Shown here in pieces: positions 15,001 to 28,800 of a DNA stretch of 64,000 bases (its first letter is position 1; every line of letters begins with the position of its first letter). The translations under genes and the position numbers were made by a program. The stretch is from Gavia stellata (Eukaryota; Chordata; Aves; Gaviiformes; Gaviidae): contig NC_082594.1 of NCBI RefSeq assembly GCF_030936135.1, forward strand, positions 125,154,668-125,218,667. Reading direction: 5' to 3'. The notes under the pieces were generated by a model. It did no database searches. It saw nothing but the letters and a program-made list of their open reading frames with translations, and had not been told where the DNA came from.

Positions 15001-18000
15001 GCGCAAAGGTTTAAAACTGAAGTTGTCTTAAAGCTATCACCTACACAGGATCTGGTAAGTTATTCAAGTGTTTGCTATACACCAAAGCTTTTGAATTTTG
15101 AGTAGAAATATATATGGTACATAAATTCTGTTTATCATCCTCAGCAGCAATTTTTTTCCTAGATAATTAAAGAAATCTACACTTTCAGTCATTCTCCATT
15201 GTTTAATAGGAGAGAACATGTAATTTTGGCATTTCATATTTGTTTACAGAATCTTGTTTCAAATGTATTTTTATTGTCAGGAAGGAGTAAGGACAGGTTT
15301 CATTAAAAAAGAAATGTCAAAAAATGTTATATCCTGGGAATAGAGTGAACCATGCTATTGATGTGCTTTTGATATCCAAAATGCATATGTACACGTGTCT
15401 GCTTCCATATGTATGCACATGTAAAAATAAGCAGCAGTAACATTCATTGGGAAATCCATGTTTAATACAATGTTTAGTTTAGCTCAATAATGGGAAGAAT
15501 ATGTTAAACATCATTCTGAGCCTTAATGGAAAAGTTTCTGACAACTAGACATTAGCTCATAGTATCCAGAGTCATTTATGCCTATGACTATTGTTTGTTA
15601 TCAAGTGTGACTTTTGGAAGAAAAAATGCATTATTGCTTAACACGCTGCATTGCAGTAGTGTCCTGCACTCTGTTTTGGTTTCTAGATAGCTAATTAAAA
15701 GAATCCACATGTTAAGAATTAATCACGTAAATTCCTCAGACTTTTTGAACATCTTTTAAGGAGGATGAGCGCCGCATTCGATCGTGTTTCTCTCTTGCAG
15801 AGAAATCCTACACAATTTGTCTGAAATTAAACCAGCAGAGTCACATAAACATGACTCTACAAACACGCGGCTCTGGAGTGTCAGCCCTGGCAGAGACCCC
15901 GCTCTGTGAACCCACTGAACTTCTCCAGGCACCGGGGTGGACTGGCACAGCACCAGGGTATTAGCATCTCTGGCAGGGTCCACTGCTGGAGCTGTCCCTG
16001 GTAACCGTTTCACCCGGCATCGGCTGCTGTGACCCGCCCTACATCGCATGCTATAAAAGTATAACAAGAAAAAAAAAAAAAAGAAAGAAATTGTACAGCC
16101 CAAGGCTCCAGCCCACAAAATATTAATAGAGAATAAACCACTTTCCAGCTAGTATTTACATTCTCCCAGAGCATCCATAAGAAAGTTTTAGAGCCCAATC
16201 CACCAACCAATAAAACATCCATCCAAGAATGGCAGTGGACTTTGGTAACTTGGCGGCAAAGTTTCTACAGCAGTTGATGAAAAGACTGTATAAGAACACT
16301 GCTTTTTTTATTAGTAATTTCTTCAAACCTTTTGATAAAGATCTTCTGGTGTTATATAATAATATAGATCACTTTAAAAAAGTATCACGTGTTCAGTATT
16401 TTAGAGTCCTTTACCTACAGCAGGTGAAACAGTAATATGAGCTAATAAATATACTTACTAGACAGAAAAAAGCAATAGTTAAGCTAAGCGTTACAAATTA
16501 GCACCTGCTACTTTTCATGCGTGGCAAAAGTGCTTTGAGGAAAACAAACGCTGTCCTCAACAATTCACAGATATCAAGGAACAGAGAATTAAGGGAAAAA
16601 AAGCCTTTAAAAAGGGTTGAAAGTTCTGGAAAATGTTATTATTTCCTTTTTTTAAAAATCTATTCCAGTGAATAGAGAAGAATTTCAGCAAAACATTCAG
16701 ATCTGGATAGAAATATCCCTCAAATTAAAATGGAAACAAAGCCCTTTATCTGTAGCAAGAATACAGAAAATTTTCAGACTTGAGCATCAACTGGCAGATA
16801 GACTTGAAAGGCATTTGAGTCCAATAGAAGTCCTGAGCTGCTACCAAAATCAACAGTCTAATTGTCTCAGCTGAAACTGGGGCTTAGCTTTTGGGTTTCC
16901 TGTAACTCAATCTTGCCACAAACAGCTCTGCTAAGTTTTTCCTCTAATAAAATAAAATACATCAAAATTAAGATAAATACAAGAGACAGTGAAGATGAGT
17001 ATGTAGTTCCCAACATAAGGCAGGGAGCAGATGTTAGAGAAAACTCGTGAAGATATAAAAATAGTACTTGACAGTTCTAAATGGTTGATATGACAGTTCT
17101 TTAAAAATAAACAATGAAACATCTGAAAGTAATTGCTAGACTAAAGGATTTAAGTTTATTTTATTTAAGCAATAAGGTATTTAAAATATGTATTCAGAAT
17201 GTCTAGCTTGCTTCAGATTGCTTTGGTTTTCTACACAGTGTGATGGTAGTTGCTACCCACCCAAATGTGGTATTTTAATAATATTTTTAAATTGAAAAAT
17301 GACAATTGAAATGAAGAAAGCAAAACTATTCAGAATGCACAGTTTAACTTCAGACAGTTTCTAATCTGATCAGAAAGCAGAATGAAAAAAATGTATTGTG
17401 CTGAATTCAGAAGCACTTAGGTGATAAAGTTATACAATTTTATGTGGGTTTACTGAGGTCATATCTCAAAATCAAAAGAAAACCTAAGCGACTGAAAGTA
17501 ATGTTTCGGTTTATACAGTCCAATATTCTTTCTGTCTCTCCTTTTTCCTGTTGAACTGCCTTTATGCCTCTCAGTGTATAAACTTCTTGAACATAGGTGT
17601 CTTCTCTGTCCTCAGTTTCCTCCTCATTTTCTCGTGCTTTATGTTCCTCCATTCAATCCCTGCTTATCTGATAATAAGGATTAGTTTACCAGTCTGCCTT
17701 TTCCCTGTCCAATTTAGGGAGGTGGAAGTATTGGATGATTTTTAGTGGAACTTAAACCTCAAATTACTCGATGTGTTTATGGAAACATTACCTTACATTT
17801 CCAGGACCATTGATTTTAAGCAGGAGTCAGTTGCTGGACTCCTTTAGTCACTCATGAAAACCTAGCTTCAGATTCCTCTCAGCAGCTCTGGATGGGAGGA
17901 AATTAAAGGGGAATTACAAAAGAAAAATCCTTTCCAAACATAGCAGCGTTATTCAATAGCTTAGAAATTTACTTCTCTTTTCCTGTTGGTGAATGTGGTT

Positions 18001-19187
18001 TCTTTAACTAATCCAAGCATTATTGTGAATAAACCCAGTGGTTGCTTTTGTCTGTGTTTTGAAGAAGAGGGGCTTGTTTAGGGCTTTAGTAGCGAGAATT
18101 GACACATAAAGCTCTCGTACAGAAGAACACAGTAAAAGAACAAAATGAACTTGCCTCCACAAATCATTAGAGCTGGGGATATTCCACGGACACCTCCTGC
18201 TTGCTGTTAGTAACCATGATGACAAGTTTATGACCCCAGGCTGTGCAAATCAGAGACCTGAAGGACCTGCTGCTCATTAAATTCTCTGCTTCTCTAGTCC
18301 CCTGCTCCCCAGACAACCTCACATGTGCACGCATGTACACAAGTATTTCTGGTCTTTGGCGACAAGTGCATTGGTAGTACTTTGACTGGTGATACGCAGT
18401 GACTGCCCCTTTGCATAGTGAGGAGAAGCAGGTAACTGAAGGTTGTTCAGGCTGAAAAGGTACTTCAAGCCAGTAGGCAGCAGATTTTTATACTGGTAAC
18501 AGGAAGTTCATGGAAGACTAGAGCAATGTGCCTGTCTGATTTGGGAAACAGTTGTACCAAACAGGAAGTCTTTTTATGGGTTTTGCATTAAGCATAAATC
18601 CTCCTGTTGACATGCTGAAGCATACGGTTTATTAACAGATAGCTCATTAACAGCAACATATAGAGCATATAGCTGCAGTCATCACTTTGCAAATGTTTTC
18701 CACACATTTTCCATGGCTTCCACGTTCATGGAAAAGTAGCACTAAGTGAACAGTCATCTTTCAAAAGCCTCATTGACATAATTTATCAATGTAATGATTC
18801 TTTGTGAACTCACCGAGTTTCTTTAGGAAACACCAATGTATTTTCTATGCAGGAGTCTCTCTGGAAATGTTGCCTTTTAAGACAGTTTTCTAGACTCTAA
18901 AGAGTTCAGATGCAGAACTCTATTAATGCCTTTGTCTTGTGAAGTTCAGGAAATACTACCACATAACGAAATTAAATTTGAAATACAGTCAGAAGAATTA
19001 CCCAGCTAATAATGATAGTTCAGCTAAAATATTTATATAATTCAACCTTCTATTTAGTTTCAAAGGAGTTCAATGTAGATGTTGGGTTTATTTAAGTAAC
19101 AGGTTAAGGATATCCTTTTTCAACTGCAAAACTTATGCAAACACTGTCAAATATTACAGTTCATAGTAGTCTTGCATAGGAACAATT
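1..19187. other. AT-rich non-coding DNA, no gene seen
   Basis: I see no coding exon here. Open frames are short (136 codons at most, in the Pro/Ser-rich low-complexity stretch near 11.6-12.0 kb), and none resembles a family I know or is bounded by convincing splice sites with a continuing phase. The stretch could hold distal 5' untranslated exons or enhancers of COL8A1, which cannot be recognised by eye. Low-complexity items seen are an ATA repeat near 11522-11536, purine/pyrimidine-biased sequence at 11.7-11.97 kb, and an A-run at 16069-16082. The one structured repeat candidate is near 13.5-13.6 kb and is listed separately. Confidence 0.7.
13500..13616. mobile_element. possible hAT-type DNA transposon fragment, one end only
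   Basis: The segment ends with 'GAGGTTAGGAGTCACTG' immediately followed by CTCTAGAG. The 8-mer fits the nTCTAGAn target-site consensus of hAT elements. The preceding bases resemble the reverse complement of a Charlie-type terminal inverted repeat, with about 12 of 17 positions agreeing against the consensus I remember. I could not find the partner end or a matching second target-site copy near 13.48 kb, so this is at best a truncated copy. The internal sequence is G/C-rich and was not recognised. Chance similarity is a real alternative. Confidence 0.25.
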
Positions 19188-19385
19188 TCACAGAATCACA
19201 GAATGGCTGAGGTTGGAAGGCATCTCTGGAGATCATCTTGTCCAACCCCCCTGTTCAAGCAGGGACACCTAAACAGGTTGCACAGGACCATGTCCAAATG
19301 GCTTTTGAATTATCTCCAAGGATGGAGAGTCCACAACCTCCCTGGGCAACCTGTGCCAGTGCTCAGTCACTCTTACTTCTCTACT
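19188..19385 (-). mobile_element. CR1 LINE 3'-end fragment
   Basis: Read on the - strand, this ends with the standard avian CR1 tail: a 'ctgcccagggaggt'-like core, then the TTGGAC...GATGATCTCCAGA...CCTTCCAACC block, then CATTCTGTGATTCTGTGA octamers. The octamers appear on the + strand as TCACAGAATCACAGAATGG at the left border. It is 5' truncated, as most CR1 insertions are, and the right border is uncertain by about 50 bases because a small TCTACTCAC tandem duplication follows (about 19379-19402). No reverse transcriptase coding survives. Overlapping open frames are incidental. Confidence 0.9.
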
Positions 19386-22300
19386 CACTCTACTCACTCT
19401 CACAACTTCTACTTTATACATCTTAAATTTCCCCTGTATTTGCTCACTGCAGCAGTCTAGCTCATGATTTACAAGGGATGGATGAATGTTGGAGCACGAT
19501 GCTGAAATCAGGGATATTTTATTTGAGAAGCTGATGCAGTAGTTTACTGAATGCATTTTTGGACCATTTACTCTGTAGTCATCTGTGTATTCCTGGTGTA
19601 AATGGGAGATGGTGTAAATGGGGCCAGCTATGCAGCAGCATGGCATCGGTGCACAACATGGAAATGTGAGCCATGTCAGCTGATGGCAAAGCTAAGGCTT
19701 TCTGTAGAATACTTGCTTTGGGTGCAAACAGCGTATTTCATGCTACTTTGCTTGCATTACAGCTATTTTTAAGCAATCCACGGCATGGAGACTTAGTATT
19801 TTGAACCTGCAAAAGGTCTGGAATGTGCTTAGGTCCCCCCTCCCGTGCAGTGTTTGTGAAGCTGTCCCTCAACACATGACAAACTGGAAGGGCAAAGACA
19901 AGGCAACAGCGTGGAGCCTGTGCTGACAGTGTAAATAGAAAACTGAGTTTAGCGGACAAAGTTCACAGTTTGCAGTGAAAGGTCATAAGGATTTCAAGCA
20001 TTTTTGGTATTTTGTCTCTGCTGTCTGCACAGTATCAAGCAAATAAAAAAACCCTGACAGACAGCTTCCAATTCTGTATACTTGGCATCCCTGCTCAGCC
20101 TGAAGGAACACGGGAAGCTCTGTGTTTGGCATTCTATGATTATTTGAGGACACGCCATCTTAAGAAAGCTTTAACACTTACTCAGACCCAACTTGCCTGG
20201 TATTTTTTCATGTGACATTTGATAAGCTAAAAGGCTTACCCAGCTTCAGTTAAGCCAAGTGGCCTGCAGTTTTCTTGCTGAAAATGCAGTATCAAATTTA
20301 GCATGATGAGGAAGAATCCTAAAATGTTAACTCTCAACAGGTTATGTTCCTCTTTTCCCAACCAATGTACACATTAAAATATCAAATACTTTATGAGAAA
20401 TCTCTTACAGTCTTTAGTTGAACCAAAGGAGACTTGGAGAAGTCTGATTTTTTATTATAATTTTTGCCTGCAGTGAGTTCATTCCCTCCTCTGGCTATTA
20501 TTATAACATCTCCTTTAGGAAAGGTTTAGCTCTGGCCTGTGAAACACTGACAACGACATTTTTATTTCCTAGACTCAACTAAATTTAAACCAAGTCAAGA
20601 CTGTTTTCCTGGAGGTATGTAACCTCAGAAATCCAAAGAAAGAGTTTTATTACCTATGTACCTAAGAATTGAGTGCAACCACTGCTTTTTGTGAAATCAC
20701 TACTTCCGATATTCAGGCCTGTACTGCTGAAGCAACAGAAGAGAAAAAAACCTTCTGTATTAATCTTGTCTTTAGGTGTGTCTCTCCTGGGCTTGTAATA
20801 TTCAGAGGTATCTTAGGAGTGTGAATGGGATTAAATAGTAAAAATAGGACAGTAGGTGAGCCAGCTATTGGCTAAATTTTTTGCAAAGTGTATTCTTTTA
20901 ATCTTCCAAATGAGCTTTTTCTTTGTGTTCCTAGCTTTGCAACCTCTGGTGTATCTCAGCATGATCATACATTGGGAGTTTGTTGTGCACGCTATGAGTG
21001 CCCAACACTCGATCCCATGTTGTGTCTATACGTGCTGAGAAGTGCCTGGTGGGGTTTTCCCTGTAACTCCCACTGGCATACCTGACAATGTCATGAGGGA
21101 TCTATTTCCAATCTTAGATGCTTGGATACTTTGCACACCTTGTCCTTCAAGCTCAGGCAGAATACCTGTTCCAGCTGCTGTGCAACATATTCCTTCATAC
21201 CCTTCTTGAGACAGATATTTTTGTATCTTGAGATAAAAACATGTTTTGTTGTTGGGTCCCTTCCTTTAATTTTCTTTGCTGTACCTGAAACCTGATGTCC
21301 ATTCTACCTGGCTTAAAAGTATAGTAGTTACCTGCACAAGCATCCAGTGGTTGTGAAGAGCTGAAGACAGAAGGTCTCTCCAGACAATCCTCCTTTGACT
21401 TCCTTCTCTCCTCACTTTCTACCTAGATATGGATGATTCTGCTCTGAGGTTTAGTAGTGCTGAATGGAGCAGAATAGATGCCTGAACGTACATGTCACCT
21501 CCTCCTACCATGGTGAGGTGTGGAATACAAACACCATTTCACATGCAATTAAACCAAGGCAGTAATGAATATGATCCCTAAATGGGGGGTATAACTGCAT
21601 AGGAACTGCAGACACACTCAAAATTCATTCCCTTTCTTCCCTAAATATAGAAAGATTAAGGGCTGGTGCTCACCATTTTCCACCCACCAGCAGAAAAATC
21701 TGCAGGTTTTGATGTGCTCAGAGCAAAGCACATTCCAACATGATACACTTCTAGGATAGCTAGAAAACAAAGTCCCTTGCCTTTTGACAAACAAGAGATA
21801 GTGTTTGAAAAACTAAACACAGACTGAAAGACGGGAGGCCAAAAAGGACTAAGAGGAAAGGTATTTGTTAGTGCTTAGTTTATATCATGTTTACCCTGGC
21901 CAATACCAGGAATACGCTGTTTGTAATGAGCTGTCTGTAGGTGATCAAAGTAACTGGGAGGTGAGAGGACCCTCCTCATTCAAAGACACAGGTGAACACT
22001 GTGTCTTGAGATTTTACCTTTACCAGAAAGAAATACCTTTATAATTTATCATGACACAGTAGTTCTGACTCGACAACAGTCTAACACAGCTGTGCCCCAG
22101 CCAACACGGGCCGTAGCACCTATATAAAGGGCAATTATGTGAACATGTTTGTGTTATTTTGCCTTTTTTTTAAAAAAAGGCAAGCAGAATGTTGGGCCTG
22201 TGTCTGTGCTTGAGTGGATGGCTCACGCCACCTACGGGGCAGCTTCAGCAGCGAGACGTGCCTGCTCTCCAGGGCTTCCCGTGAAAACCCGATACAGTTT

Positions 22301-22599
22301 CCATACTGATCAAAAATTGCTCCAACAGACATTTGAATTGACTGTAGTACCTGTCGGTATTTAAATATATATATATCGATAAGAAACACTTGATCTTCAG
22401 ATGCACTGCTACAACATTCGACATTGTTTGGTTCATTTTATAAATATATTTGCTAACAATCCATTTCTTATCCTGGTTACAAATAAGGATACATAAACAT
22501 CTAATTCTTTTTTGATTATTGCCACAAATTAAGTTATGTCAACTGTATCTGGAATTAGAAAAATTATACAAGATGGGTTTTAAATGTCAACCCCATTTT
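19386..22599. other. non-coding DNA, nothing recognised
   Basis: No exon, RNA gene or structured repeat could be supported. The sequence is AT-rich, with an (AT)n run at 22365-22376 as the only simple repeat of note. Short open frames lack family resemblance and conserved splice context. Confidence 0.7.
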
Positions 22600-22802
22600 G
22601 TCTACCAAAGACTGCAGCAGGCAGTGAAACACTGGGATAAGCTGCCCAGGGAGGTGGTGGAGTCACCATCACTGGAGGTGTTCAAGGAACGTGTGGACGA
22701 GGTATTGTGGGACACGGTTTAGTGGACATGGTGGGGTTGGTTGATGGTTGGACTTGATGATCTTACAGGTCTTTTCCAACCGTAGTGATTCTGTGATTCT
22801 GT
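22600..22802 (+). mobile_element. CR1 LINE 3'-end fragment
   Basis: The CR1 core is visible ('gggataagctgcccaggg' followed by 'aggtggtggagtcaccatca'). The tail is 'ggttggacttgatgatctta' plus 'caggtcttttccaacc', ending in GTGATTCTGTGATTCTGT octamers. It is 5' truncated. The tail differs from the copies at 19.2 and 63.2 kb (CTTACAGGTC in place of CTCCAGAGGTC) and matches the fragment at 31.6 kb, which points to a shared subfamily. Left border uncertain by tens of bases. Confidence 0.92.
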
Positions 22803-25800
22803 AATAAAACTCCAAACAAAGGTTAAAAAGCTAACATTGCTTCTAAGAGCTGACTATTCCTGAACTGCCCGATGCAGTGTTTGCATTAAGCCTAGATGAA
22901 TACCAGTGCGTGGCTTTGGTGCTAAAGAGAAAAATGTCTTACATTATAGCTGTAGAAATAGCACCTTTTCCGTAGGAATAACAGTATTTCCTTTATACAA
23001 CCATGCAAATGCCTGCCTTTCCACTGCTTTCAGAGGCTCATTTCAATCACCCATTTCAGCTCTTTTTTCACTTATTAGCACTACCTAGACATTAAGTCAT
23101 AACGGGCGAGCTCCAAAAGCAGGGCACAGCCTGAGCAGCTCAGCCTGGAGGTGAGGCTACTGATGGTGGTAGGAGTGCCTCCCCCAGACCCCTAGCAGCA
23201 AAGGGCTAATCCACAGGGGCCGGGGCAGCCCTGGGACAGCAGGCCCCAGGCTGGCTTGCTCTGCCACCCTGGGAGAGGCTGGAGGTGGAGGAACCCGCAA
23301 CTGAATGGATGAAGACACAAGGACTGCAGCATCCCTTCCCCACCCAGCTGGAGCACTGGAAACAGCCTGTGGCAGGAGGCCAGCGCACGCAAAAGACATG
23401 GCCTCCCCATGCATTTTACCCAAAGCATGCCCTGTTTTGTTTTCTTTCTTCCTTCAGCGAACTGGGCTGCTTACAGCATGACAAGGACTTACGTGATTAA
23501 AACTGAAGTTAAGACAAACAATTAGCCCAGACCTTATTAGGCTCTTTTCTCTTTTTAATGGCTAGTGCGATTTTTGGTCAGTTCTTCTTTACCCCCTCCA
23601 CCTCCGTCTCCTCAAGACTTCTACAGTCTCACTGAATGCCGTATTGGAAAGTTGGCAGTAACAAAGGCCCCTCCGCTGTTTCTCAGAAGATGGACTAGCT
23701 ACAAACAAGAGGCAGTTGTCTCTGCTTAGCCATGTTATCCCAATTTTACACAGGGACAATGCCATTGACACAAAGGAGGATTCTTCTAAATTACACTACT
23801 CAGAGATGAGTACCAGGGCCTAAAACTTCATTCCTCTCTCACAATGTGTAGGGTTGCTGTAAAGTTTCCTTCCAGTAAGACCCATTTCTTCTTACAGTTT
23901 TTACTTTGGTTTGGTTTGGTTTTAAGTGAAGCACACATTTTTCTAGGACTGAAGCATTTCTGGGAAAGACTGAAAAAGGTTGCTCTGGTGATTTTAAAAC
24001 TGGAGTAAAATAGGTACTTTACAGAAGCAAGCTAATTTCAGGTGGCTCCAAAACATACAAAATAGTGATCTAATCCAGGATAAACAATAATGTCAAGACA
24101 AAGGAATGTGTCCCTTTAATTGTAAAGTACTATTCCATCTCTTAATGACATTATAGACTGTGAAGGCAAATGTTCTTGAAAGCTGTTGTAATAAAAGGCA
24201 TAGGGAGGATGCTTGTGTGGGGGTTAAAATAAAGTTAATGAAGTGCATTTACTCAGACCAAGCAATGAATTCAGAAGAAGCAATAGCATGTAGAATTTAA
24301 TTAATACAGTGAGGATTTAAGAAAAAATGGGGATAGCACCTACGGTTTCATATTAACTGCAACTACAGTTCTAATTTGCATGGATGAAGTAGAATAACTG
24401 ATGCGAATAATTGCTTTAGATACTATGATATATACAAAACCAAGGCCAGAAAAAAAGAGTAGGCAAACTATGGTACCTAGCATGAAAAAAAAAAAAAGCA
24501 GCTCCAGTCCTAAGGTCTCCAGAGACAAATCCGTCTGATTTTGTTTACGCAAACAATGGGCAGGGGGATGTCCTGTTTTAATCTCTTTTTTGGCTTCCAC
24601 TATATTGTTTATCTTGAGTGCTCATCTTCTTGACAAATATATTTTCAGGAAACTGTTCTTTCAGGTCTCATGGCCCTGAAGAGAACCTGAATAAATGTGT
24701 CTGCTCATCAAGACTGACTTGTGGGCTCTGTGTGGCTTTATTCAAAATGTGAGGTTCACAGAGACTTGTAAACAGTCAACTGCAGGGACTGGAGACTGTG
24801 AGAAACAAATGTACATAAAAGAGCTTACTGCCACCAAAAGTTTCTTCTCTCCGTAAATTAATGTGTTACACATTCATGAGCATGAGAAAGATAAGAGAAG
24901 ACTGATGACTTAATATAGCCCTCCCTAAAATGCTCAACATACTTCTTACAGCATCACTCAGAGCTAAGGAAGGAGTTTCAGACCCATTTTGCAAATGAAG
25001 ATCTGAAGGAGATTGGCAAAGTGTGGCAATACCTATACAGCAGTCCCAGACGCATCTGCAACGTTTTGCAGAGGTATCAAAGATTTAACTTTAAACCAGG
25101 CAGCATGCCTACCACTACCCAGGCAGGCTGCACCACCTCGATGCTCACCACAGGTTAGCTTGCCAAATTATTTCTGTTCCTGCACTGTAGACCCCGTCTG
25201 GAGTCCTGAACTCCAGATGTGTCCTAAATGAGATGTGTGAGCTGAGGGACCTTAAGACACTACAAGAAACTCCATTGCCTGTTGGTTTGCTTCTCTTCAT
25301 TGCTCCTTTCCTTCTCCCGTACAAACTGTAATGCTCAAGGTGGAAGAAACTTGTGAGCAGAGGTTAGAATATGTCAAAAAAGTAGGAGCTGGGAAGTGAT
25401 TGCAAGCAATACATACACGTGCGGGGAGGGAGTAGGGGCTGGTGGATCAAGCCTGCCTATTCCATAGGAACAAAAAACAAATGGTGCTGTAAGTAACTTG
25501 CCCAAGGTCATAGAGGTAGTTTTGAGCAACCTTACACACATGCTTAAAAATCTCTAGTTCTTCTAAAACTTGAGCCTGCTGCTTGAGTGATGGTGTCTGG
25601 ACATACCGGATCAGGACTCACAACTAGAGTTCTGCCACCCCCTACCGCAGTCCGTGATGTGAGTAAGCAGGCAGGATTCAAGTCCAGCATAGGAGTTTTT
25701 CTCAGAGCCAGGGGCCAAGCCATTATTTAACTCAGCAATACCAGACAGTTTATTATCTGTCTTTGGTCTTTTTCAGAGATACTAGCATGTCTAAGTCTAT

Positions 25801-28800
25801 TCTTAGGAATTCACTGGGAAAAAGTATAAGCCAGATTATTTCCTTATTTCTCTAGGGGCAGCGTGTCCTCATAGGAGGCAGGAACAGTATTTCACAGTTA
25901 TCATTTTCTAACCCCTCCCCTACAGCACTGTAGGAAAGAAAGAATATCTTATGAGAACCGTAAACATTCAGCATGTGCCAGTTTCACCATTCTGATTCAA
26001 AGCATCAGCCCCACATTCAGAGATAGCAACTGTGGGAGTCTGTGTTATAGCTGCAGTAAAAAATGTTGGCTTTTCTGGATCTGGACACTGCCACCTCAGC
26101 TCATTTCTACTGTGCGTGCTTTGGCAGCACGCAGCTGAGCAAGGCCATAGATGTGCATTTTAAAATGTGGTAACCTTCAAATTGTGTTTTTCTTCATATC
26201 ATCTGTATTATAATTACAAGGAAAAAAGATGGCACCACTACGTTTCTTTACAAAACAATTCAATTTAGGATTATTACTTCTAGTCAGCGAGGCATCATCA
26301 CCAAGAGTGAACAAGACTGAACGATGAGTAAGTTTAATGTGTCTTTGTAATGAGTTTAACACATTTGGAAGCCCTGGGTCCTCCCATGCCTTTTTTTTGC
26401 ACCAATTTTCTGTGCTTGGACAAAGATCAAACATAATAGTGTGTATAGCCAGCACACAATATACGTGATCACTTTGCTTAAATTATAAAAAAGGCTAACA
26501 TCTAACTTGTCCTTGTCATGTTATTTGGCAAAACTAATGATATAATTAAATGGGTTCAAATATCAAAAACATATGTATCTGCTTACATTTATACTTTTTT
26601 TTCCATTTACAAAATAATGCTTTTGTTAGAGGATAAAATTCAATGAGCTTCATATGCACTGGTGGAGTTCTGCAACTCAGTTATTTCTTCATCACAATGG
26701 CAAGAGAAACTCCAGCACACAAAAAATCCAGAAGATTTATAGACCTGATTGCAGCGCTGACACTTGGCATACAGAGCTCCCTAGCAGGCCAAAGAGAAGT
26801 TGTCTTTTCCGCAGGTATGAAGCGGGTTGGCTGATAGCATCAGCTAAGCCATAGTGAAGGATATGAGCAGAACATTTACAGCCCTACTTCTAGCTAAACT
26901 AAGAAATCTTTGAAGTATGATATGTTGATTTCATGAGTGTTTAAAGCAAAATTCTGCAGGAAATGGGATCCACATGCATGTTTTCTTGGGAGTTCCTTGT
27001 AAAACAATAGTCAAGCCTGAACATAAGTATGTATTTTCAATTTAATAGAGAGGTTTACTTTACAGGTTCTTCCTTCATTCTCCAACTGCCTGTAGGACTG
27101 TACATCAACAGAGACATCCAAAGTCTGCTTTCATTTAATTAAATGGGATCTTTGTCGCCAGTCAAAAAAAAAAAAAAGCTATCAGATATATGACATAGTG
27201 TCTGTTCTCATGACATCTCCAGCTCAATTTCCAGGAAGAATTTGGGATAGTTTTGAATAGATTAAAAGAATGATAAGAAAAACATTTCCTTCAAAAAAAT
27301 TAAATGAAGGCAACACTCCCATTTATCTTCTAACTCTTCCATCTTTGGAAATTTTCCGTTTAGCTCAGAGAGACTAGGCAAGTAAAGCTGTTCATCTGTG
27401 ACATCCCACTAAATGTCATCATTAGCAAGATAAGATGCAGTAATAACAATCACTGCTGTCCACTTCAAACCCAATACATTTAACCACTGTGATCATTTCT
27501 ACAGCAGAATACCAATATCAATAAACTAAGCACATGGAAAAGTTAGGACTCAGTTATATTGGTTATTCTGTTTATAAATAGGAATTACCTCCACTGCAGT
27601 CAAAATGCTACTTTAACTGAGGACAAAATCTGGGCCAGTAGTGGATACCTGTTTACTTAGCTACACAATAGTAGGCCAGGTTTTGGTTATTTTTAAGCTA
27701 ATACAAACCAGAACAATTCTAATTTTACTGCCTGAAAATGGGAATTTCATAGATCTAAATTGACATTTGTTCCTTGCCAAAATATTTTGCACTGGCACTT
27801 ACTGTTGGAAAGACCAGTTTTTCCTACTGCCAAGAACTGACTAAAACTCGGCCAAATTCTTCAGTTCTTAATTGAGCAAAATTCTCATTGTAGTTTTGCT
27901 TGATTAAGAAAATCAGGCCATAGTCTACTGCATGGATAACTGTCTGGGTATATATAGGTTGAGATCCATTTAAAAATATTTAACAAGTAGCAAGCTTTAT
28001 ACAGGTTATAGTTCTCATTAAAAATTAATGGGGTTATCTATATATGTCAAATTGCCTGTCTGCACAAGTGACCAGTTCCCCTACTGTTGAATTTCACAAG
28101 CTTCTAGTGTTGCTAATTGTCACATGGAAGTAATTAATTGAGTCACTTGAGAAAAATCTGTTCCAGATCATGTAGGGTTTTTCTTTACAATTGTGGAGGC
28201 CTGAATTACTGAACTCTAGGAAATACTCACTTTTTTAATGTTAAAAAATAGATATTTACCAGTGCAATTGATACACAGGAACTGATGGGACACAAGTTTC
28301 TCAAAGTTACAGTCACTAATGCATACAGTTTTCCGTCATGTCTGTTCAGATTTCTGCATTTTATCTGTGTCACGGATCCTCCCAAGGAGAATTACCAGGC
28401 CTTCATAGTCAGGAGGATTCATAAAATATTAAACTCCAGCAGTCATTTTTAGCCTCAGGCAGTCAAGGGAAAAGTAGCCAGGAAAATTCTTCAACAATAT
28501 TGTGTTAATAATTTTGCATTTGCAAATGAAAAATAAGTAGGTTTGTCTTCTCTTCCATAACAGCTATCATTACATTATGAATGCCACACCAGTGTTGTAT
28601 GGTCACAATATACTGATGACTGCAAGTGGAGGAAAACACAAACCTCTCCCCTTCCTCTGGATGATTTGTCATGGCTTAGTCCGTTGAAGAGAAGTTTATT
28701 TCAGGCGTCACGTTTAATCAAGATGAGGACTGCGTTCCAAACCAAAGACATAACAGCATGTCATCATTATTACAGTATCAAAAACAGTAAATCACTTTCA

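Noticed and set aside
26110..26140. U6 snRNA-like start
   Set aside because: Only the first 15-20 bases resemble U6. The rest of the molecule and the upstream promoter elements are absent.
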